A DNA stretch of 64,000 bases from Paenibacillus sp. FJAT-29882 (GTDB taxonomy: Bacteria; Bacillota; Bacilli; Bacillales; DSM-1321): assembly GCF_001510645.1 (NCBI RefSeq), contig NZ_LMVB01000002.1:248001-312000 (forward strand). The letters run 5' to 3'. The notes below the pieces were generated by a model. It was not told the origin of the DNA. It ran no database searches and saw nothing but the letters and a program-made list of their open reading frames with translations. Positions within the stretch are counted from its first letter, which is position 1, and each line of letters starts with the position of its first letter. This document shows positions 58,997 to 64,000 of this stretch, piece after piece. The translations under genes were made by a program, and so were the position numbers.

Positions 58997-59024
58997 CTGA
59001 ACCTCTCATGACTAAAGTCACGAG
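58997..59024. mobile_element. IS200/IS605-like hairpin end
   Basis: GAACCTCTCATGACTAAAGT is identical to the first part of the hairpin at 20033, then diverges (CACGAG). A solo end without transposase. Confidence 0.35.
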
Positions 59025-59617
59025 TGTTCTCGGCTATTTCATAAATAAAAACTCGTGCCATGATCACGACTCCTTATGAAAAATGTTCTTTGGATAGGTC
59101 AAAAGTAAAGGCCCATATGCCACAATTGCCCAACTCAAATTTATCATAGTACAATACTTGAAAATCTCAAACATTTTAATGTCCTTTGTAAAATTGATAT
59201 CGCAGCAAACGCAGTCAACTCGATAATAACAAAAATCCCATTTCTTAGAACGTGAACCAAATTACTAAAATATTAAAAATGCCTCTAAATAAATTTTTAC
59301 ATATTCTCTTAATCTTCCTCTCACTCACTTTTTTTGTAAGTTAATAAATTGTAAACTACTATTTACAATTTTTCTACTCCACTTTAAATGGTAGTCCATT
59401 AACACAAATACCCTACAAACTACCCGTGTATTTATTCTCGAAAAAATAAATTTATCAAATCAAAAGGTAAGCACAATTAACCAATTGATGGATAAAACGC
59501 AAATTAACTAGTATTATCTACCTGGTATTCTAAAAATTAACACTATCTTAAAATTTATTCTGCTATATTATTTTTTGGACCTATTAAACACAAAAAATAT
59601 AAAAGGATGAGTGCATA

Positions 59618-62600
59618 ATGAAATTAGGAAGAAGAAATAGGGGCAAGAAAATTTTGTCCAGTACACTAGCAATCACCGTGTTAGCAGCTCCTTTCTTGTC
59701 TGGCAATGCAATGGCTGCAAACCCCTCTAAAGACAAGGTTCAATCACAAGTTGAACTTCGCATCATGGAAACGACTGATATCCATACAAATCTACTAAGC
59801 TTTGACTATTACAAAAATAGTTTGGCCCCTAAACTGGGACTGGCTAAAACCGCAACTCTTGTTAAAGAAGCACGAGCAGAAGTAAAAAACTCTGTACTCG
59901 TAGATAATGGTGACCTTATACAAGGGAATCCTCTCGGTACATACAAAGCAAAAATTGACCCTTTAGAGGAAGGAGAAATACATCCAGCTATCAATGCCAT
60001 GAACTTAATGGGCTATGATATGGCGACACTTGGAAACCATGAGTTCAACTATGGGTTGGAGTATCTAGACGAAGTATATGATGATGCAAACTTCTCTTTT
60101 GTAAATGCAAATGTATATGTAGATGATCATGATAATGATCCAACTAATGATATTAATAAATATACCCCTTATAAAATTGTGAATAAAAAAGTCAAAGATG
60201 AATCTGGTAAAACAAATGTCATTAAAATCGGATATATCGGATTTGTTCCTCCTCAAATTAATGAGTGGGATAAATCTAATCTAGATGGAAAGGTCATAAC
60301 CAAAAACATCGTAGAAACAGCTAAAAACTATATCCCTATTATGAAAAAAGAAGGAGCAGATGTAATTATCGCATTAGCTCACTCAGGTTTTAGTGGAAAT
60401 GAAGCAAATACTGAAGATACAGTATATGCTTTAAGTAAAGTATCCGGTATTGATGCCATTACATTTTCACACACTCATAAAACCTTCCCAGCAAACAATG
60501 TAGCTAGTTTAGATACATTGTTCAAAGGTGCCGATGGACAACCTCTCCCTGGAGTAGATAACGAAAAAGGAACAATCAACGGTGTTGCTGCTGTACAAGC
60601 TGGATTTGGAGGTGGATCATTAGGAATTATTGATCTTAACTTACAAAAAGTAAAAGGGAAATGGTCTGTTTCTAATTCCCAATCCTCCACAAGACAAATA
60701 GAATCTGTTCAACCAGACCAAGCAATTGTTAATGCTGTGGAAGCAGATCATAAAGCGACCTTAAAATATGTTAATACACCAATTGGTACTACAATGGATG
60801 ACATTTATAGCTATTTCGCACTCGTACAAGATGATCCGTCTATTCAGGTAGTTACAAACGCACAAAAATGGTATGTCGAAAAATATATTGAACTAAACAA
60901 GCCAGAATTAAAAGATCTTCCAATTTTATCAGCAGGAGCCCCTTTTAAAGCTGGTCGTAATAGTGTTGACGAATACACAGAAATCAAAAAAGGTGATTTG
61001 ACGATTCGTAGTGCAGGTGACTTATATCTTTATGACAACACTTTAAAAGCCATTAAAGTAAAAGGTTCGGTTGTTAAAGAGTGGATTGAAATGTCCGCCG
61101 GTCAATACAACACCATTGATCCTTCAAAAACAACTGAACAACCGTTAATAAATCCTGCATTTCAAGTATTTAACTTTGATGTAATTGATGGCGTAGAATA
61201 TCAAGTTGATGTTACAAAGCCTGCCAAATACGCTCCGAATGGGACACTTCTAAACCCAGACTCAAGCCGTGTTGTGGAACTTAAATATAATGGTAAACCT
61301 TTAGATCCTGAGCAAGAATTTATCGTAGTTACAAATAATTACCGTGCTGGTGGCGGAGGAAATTTCCCTGGATTAAAAGGAAGTGAATTAGTAGTCGATT
61401 CAGCCGATGAAAACCGTCAAGTTTTAATGGACTACATTTCTGAGGTGAAAGAAATTACCCCGACAGCTGATGGAAACTGGTCTATTGCTCCAATCTCAGG
61501 AAATGTGAATGTTACTTTTACGACTTCACCAAAGGCAGAGCAATATATCACGGAAGATAGCCCATTCTCTTATACTCACAAAACCGATTCAAAAGGCTTT
61601 GGAATCTTTAATTTTAACTTGAGTAGCCATTCGGATAGCGACCGATTAAAGGTTCAGCTTTTAGGAGTAAATGATTTACACGGACAGTTAGATACGGTTA
61701 CACAGGTTGGAGATTTATCAGCTGGGCATATTGAGTACTTAGCAGCTGCATTAAAACAAGAAGAAGCAACAAATCCAAATACACTTCTTTTACATTCAGG
61801 TGATATGATTGGGGGAAGCCCATTAATTTCCGCTCTTTTCCAAGATGAGCCTACCATTGAAATATTGGAAAATATCGGTTTTGATGCAGGTACTTTCGGA
61901 AATCACGAGTTTGATGAAGGGATTGATGAACTACGCCGTATGATGAACGGTGGAGATCATCCAAACGGATCGGTTGGTTATGACGGAATGAACTTCCCTC
62001 TTGTTGCAGCAAATGCATATGATACAAGAGATGGAAATTTAATTACGGATCCTTACACCATATTCCCAATTGAAGGTGAAAAAATTGGTGTGATCGGAGT
62101 TGTAACTCAAGAAACTCCTTCCATGATTGTCACGAAAGGAAACGAATCATTAAAGATTACAGACGAAGTTGAAGCCATTAACAAGTATACTGAAGAATTA
62201 AAGGGACAAGGCATCGAAGCAATTATCGTCCTTGCACATAATCCTGCTACCCAAACAGGTTATACAGATTCATTCGATGCTAGCAGAATTGCAGAACAAA
62301 TTGATGATGAAGTGGATGTCATCTTTGCTGCACACAACCATGTAAATGTAAACCGAGTAGTGGACAACAAACTAATTGTTCAAGCCTATTCTTATGGATC
62401 TGCTTTTTCTGATGTAGAAGTTGAAATTGACCGTATTACTGGAGATATCATTAATAAATCAGCGGAGATTAAAACTGTTTATCAAAAGGACTATACTCCA
62501 GATCCAGAAGTTGCAGCTATTATGAAAAAATATACAGAGAAGGTCGAACCAATTAAAGCAGAAGTTGTTGGGCAATCTTTATCTACCCTTGAAAAAGGTT

Positions 62601-63139
62601 ATCCAACTGTAGCTAATGAATTTGGGGATTTTGCTCTTGGAAATCTTATTGCGGATGGTATGAAAGCTGCAATGAACACAGACTTCGCCATGATGAATGG
62701 TGGCGGTGTCCGCTCTCCATTAGAAGCAGGTGAAGTAACATTTGGTGATTTATTTGCCATTCAGCCGTTTGGTAATGTATTAAATAAAGTAAAACTTAGC
62801 GGTGCAGATCTAGAGACAGTTTTAAATAACCAGATTACAGATAGAGGTCTTGACTTCCATATTGCTGGCTTTAAATACACATATACTTATGACAGTACAG
62901 CTAAAACAGGCAAGGTTGTAAACATCTTCTTACCAGACGGAAGCAAGATTGATAAAACGAAGGAATACACTGTTGTTGTCAACAACTATATGACCGGAAA
63001 CCTTAATTACGGTATTGGGGCTCTTTCTACTGATTTAGAAGTTGGCCCAATAGATGTAGATGCAACCGTTGATTTTGTAAAAACATTACCTTCTCCTTTT
63101 GAATATAACTCTGAAGGAAGAATTCAAAGAGTTAATTAA
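59618..63139 (+). CDS. yfkN: Secreted bifunctional nucleotide phosphoesterase (YfkN-like)
   Basis: An 1173-residue exported enzyme related to the B. subtilis trifunctional nucleotide phosphoesterase YfkN. Signal peptide residues 1-34 (KILSSTLAITVLAAPFLSG, AMA cleavage). Unit 1 (about 45-640) is a 2',3'-cyclic-nucleotide phosphodiesterase/3'-nucleotidase: IMETTDIHTNL (52), VDNGDLIQGNPLG (98), LGNHEFNYG (137), ALAHSGF (256), FSHTHKTF (287). Unit 2 (about 680-1170) is a 5'-nucleotidase: GVNDLHGQLD, LHSGDMIGGSPL, FGNHEFDEG, VLAHNPA, AAHNHVNV, and the substrate loop NGGGVRSPLEAG. Together they would release nucleosides and phosphate from extracellular RNA breakdown products. Unlike YfkN (1462 residues) there is no C-terminal sortase signal. 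AAAGGATGAG precedes the ATG. The nucleoside hydrolase and transporter 5-10 kb away could use the products. Confidence 0.9.
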   Translation: MKLGRRNRGKKILSSTLAITVLAAPFLSGNAMAANPSKDKVQSQVELRIMETTDIHTNLLSFDYYKNSLAPKLGLAKTATLVKEARAEVKNSVLVDNGDLIQGNPLGTYKAKIDPLEEGEIHPAINAMNLMGYDMATLGNHEFNYGLEYLDEVYDDANFSFVNANVYVDDHDNDPTNDINKYTPYKIVNKKVKDESGKTNVIKIGYIGFVPPQINEWDKSNLDGKVITKNIVETAKNYIPIMKKEGADVIIALAHSGFSGNEANTEDTVYALSKVSGIDAITFSHTHKTFPANNVASLDTLFKGADGQPLPGVDNEKGTINGVAAVQAGFGGGSLGIIDLNLQKVKGKWSVSNSQSSTRQIESVQPDQAIVNAVEADHKATLKYVNTPIGTTMDDIYSYFALVQDDPSIQVVTNAQKWYVEKYIELNKPELKDLPILSAGAPFKAGRNSVDEYTEIKKGDLTIRSAGDLYLYDNTLKAIKVKGSVVKEWIEMSAGQYNTIDPSKTTEQPLINPAFQVFNFDVIDGVEYQVDVTKPAKYAPNGTLLNPDSSRVVELKYNGKPLDPEQEFIVVTNNYRAGGGGNFPGLKGSELVVDSADENRQVLMDYISEVKEITPTADGNWSIAPISGNVNVTFTTSPKAEQYITEDSPFSYTHKTDSKGFGIFNFNLSSHSDSDRLKVQLLGVNDLHGQLDTVTQVGDLSAGHIEYLAAALKQEEATNPNTLLLHSGDMIGGSPLISALFQDEPTIEILENIGFDAGTFGNHEFDEGIDELRRMMNGGDHPNGSVGYDGMNFPLVAANAYDTRDGNLITDPYTIFPIEGEKIGVIGVVTQETPSMIVTKGNESLKITDEVEAINKYTEELKGQGIEAIIVLAHNPATQTGYTDSFDASRIAEQIDDEVDVIFAAHNHVNVNRVVDNKLIVQAYSYGSAFSDVEVEIDRITGDIINKSAEIKTVYQKDYTPDPEVAAIMKKYTEKVEPIKAEVVGQSLSTLEKGYPTVANEFGDFALGNLIADGMKAAMNTDFAMMNGGGVRSPLEAGEVTFGDLFAIQPFGNVLNKVKLSGADLETVLNNQITDRGLDFHIAGFKYTYTYDSTAKTGKVVNIFLPDGSKIDKTKEYTVVVNNYMTGNLNYGIGALSTDLEVGPIDVDATVDFVKTLPSPFEYNSEGRIQRVN

Positions 63140-63146
63140 TTAACAG

Positions 63147-63185
63147 AGGACTGTATAGATTCTATAAACGAATCTATACAGTCCT
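63147..63185 (+). terminator. Terminator of yfkN
   Basis: AGGACTGTATAGATTC...GAATCTATACAGTCCT perfect 16-bp stem with a 7-base loop followed by TTAATTTTC. Confidence 0.8.
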
Positions 63186-63599
63186 TTAATTTTCAAAGAT
63201 TATATCTACAAAAATAAATCAAGCTGCTTTGGGGAAAGTCCTGCATATTTTATACTAAACATAGCTTAGAATTCTTTTGCATTGTTCGCAGTATTTCACA
63301 GATTATTATAAAATAGTACAATAATACCTTTAGTATCCCTCGATAATTCCTGCGTCGCACTTTACATTCTAATAGTTCTTCCTTATGGTACTTATAAAAT
63401 TTGCGAACTTACTGCCAGTCTTCACCTTTTGATTTATTCCATCCATGAAAGTTTCTCCCATGTATACGAACCAAAGAGCCTTTCCGCAATTGAAAGACTC
63501 TTTACTTACTGTTACATCTCTATTATTTATCTTTCCTTATGAGTAGTGAACAGCACTCCACATGCGATATCACATAACTCTTATACAAAATAACAAAAG

Positions 63600-63768
63600 A
63601 GTTTTGAACTACTTTTTTAAATTTTCTTCATTATCACCTTCTTTTCTAGCTTGTTCTTAAATATTTGCGTATTCAGTAAACCTTTGCCAAATTGTTTAAC
63701 TATTTTCGCAAAACTCAATCCTGCTAATCGTTAATAAAAATGCTCTTTTCTGTTTCCTCTGACTTAAT
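63600..63768 (-). repeat. Repeated coding-like segment, copy 2
   Basis: About 85% identical to 58613-58783, including GTATTCAGTAAACCTTTGCC and AATAAAAATGCTCTTTTCTG. The reading frame seen in copy 1 is broken here. It begins immediately after the stop of the UvrA-family gene. Confidence 0.6.
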
Positions 63769-63769
63769 T

Positions 63770-64000
63770 TTAAGTGAAATCTTTTCTAACTCCATCCTTT
63801 AACCATTTCGCTGTCAATGTCTCTGCATTTAACATTTCTTCTGGTGGACCTTCTAATAGAATTTGTCCACCTTGTTTTCCTCCTCCTGGACCCAATTCTA
63901 TTACCCAGTCGCTCGCCGCTATAAAGTTTAAATTGTGTTCGATTATGATGACAGAATTACCTCTGTTTACGAGATTTTGAAATACGTCTAAGAGTTTTTC
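63770..64000 (-). CDS. UvrA-family ABC ATPase, C-terminal part (runs off window)
   Basis: The last 76 residues of a UvrA-type protein: LLDVFQNLVNRGNSVIIIEHNL (switch His in EHNL), IAASDWVIELGPGGGKQGGQILLEGPPEEML and the ending TLTAKWLKDGVRKDFT. The ELGPGGG-GG-I motif is diagnostic of UvrA C-termini. The ending differs from housekeeping UvrA, so it is probably a short paralogue of about 750 residues involved in drug tolerance; only the rest of the gene beyond 64000 can show this. It is a different protein from the one at 2603-5773. Confidence 0.85.
   Translation of the reverse strand, partial: EKLLDVFQNLVNRGNSVIIIEHNLNFIAASDWVIELGPGGGKQGGQILLEGPPEEMLNAETLTAKWLKDGVRKDFT

Larger units (their letters stand above)
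58597..59617. other. Intergenic region with repeats and yfkN upstream sequence
   Basis: Holds the repeat at 58613-58783 (second copy at 63600-63768), the methyltransferase-tail fragment at 58848-58905 and an IS200/IS605-like hairpin at 58997-59024. The last 160 bases before yfkN contain TTAACC, TTAACT and TTAACA hexamers; TTAACA-5-TTAAAA at about 59547-59563 upstream of a TATATT could be a partial PhoP box. Confidence 0.4.
63140..63769. other. Intergenic region between yfkN and the UvrA-family gene
   Basis: Contains the yfkN terminator (63147-63185), AT-rich sequence, and the second copy of the repeat at 63600-63768. No gene seen. Confidence 0.45.

Noticed and set aside
1..64000. CRISPR arrays, rRNA and tRNA genes
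   Set aside because: No regularly spaced repeats, cloverleaf structures with TTCRANY loops, or rRNA-like sequence were seen when reading both strands; absence by eye is not proof.

Overview
The window looks like the chromosome of a low-GC, endospore-forming Bacillaceae member (Bacillus, Peribacillus or Lysinibacillus type). The reasons are strong AGGAGG-type ribosome binding sites, a cwlJ-gerQ spore germination pair, gene pairs arranged as in Bacillus subtilis (ytcD/ytbD-ytbE, yfkO, yfkN, metNPQ with ytnJ/ytmO-like genes), CcpA cre sites, and a large set of Gram-positive RNA leaders. I see no rRNA, tRNA, CRISPR array or complete insertion sequence. It is an accessory-rich region of small transport and metabolic operons separated by decayed genes and IS scars, and most genes are on the minus strand.

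Left part (1-15.9 kb): an APC permease and an isochorismatase-fold hydrolase downstream of a lysine riboswitch; a large UvrA-like ATPase; an ECF vitamin-type S component; a DHA2 MFS exporter behind a tandem glycine riboswitch whose promoter carries a perfect palindrome and a cre site; the ytcD (HxlR) / ytbD-ytbE divergon; a 3' fragment of asbF; a yfkO-type nitroreductase; and an NAD(P)-binding protein that has a second, truncated copy at 27.5 kb.

Middle (16-29 kb): a fused protein with an isoprenoid-synthase-like N-terminal half and a polyprenyl diphosphate synthase C-terminal half; a VOC protein; MarR and TetR fragments; a secreted choice-of-anchor I protein cut at its 5' end by the 3' tail of a group II intron; a 1658-residue secreted double purple-acid-phosphatase protein; and remnants of a drug-efflux type ABC transporter.

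Sulfur region (29.7-39 kb): a SAM-I riboswitch controls a long minus-strand operon (luciferase-like monooxygenase, broken thioredoxin-like ytnI, metQ-metN-metI, second metQ, NtaA-type monooxygenase, small YezD-like protein). It is flanked by decayed sulfur genes (NtaA fragment, GNAT acetyltransferase, broken M20 deacylase, broken O-acetylhomoserine sulfhydrylase). Together these would import and dismantle organosulfur amino acid derivatives when methionine/SAM is low.

Right part (39.6-64 kb): cwlJ-gerQ; a sugar ABC importer with its YesM/YesN-type two-component system and a cre site in the promoter; a T-box-controlled operon (TIGR04076-like protein, aldo/keto reductase, NhaC-type antiporter); a guanine-riboswitch-controlled nucleoside hydrolase and nucleoside transporter; an MFS exporter; a DUF4256 protein; a YfkN-type secreted nucleotide phosphoesterase; and the 3' end of another UvrA-family gene. 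Notable themes are five RNA-sensing leaders (lysine, glycine, SAM, T-box, guanine) in 64 kb, a heavy load of pseudogenes, and a family of very short palindromic elements built from IS3/IS150-type ends.
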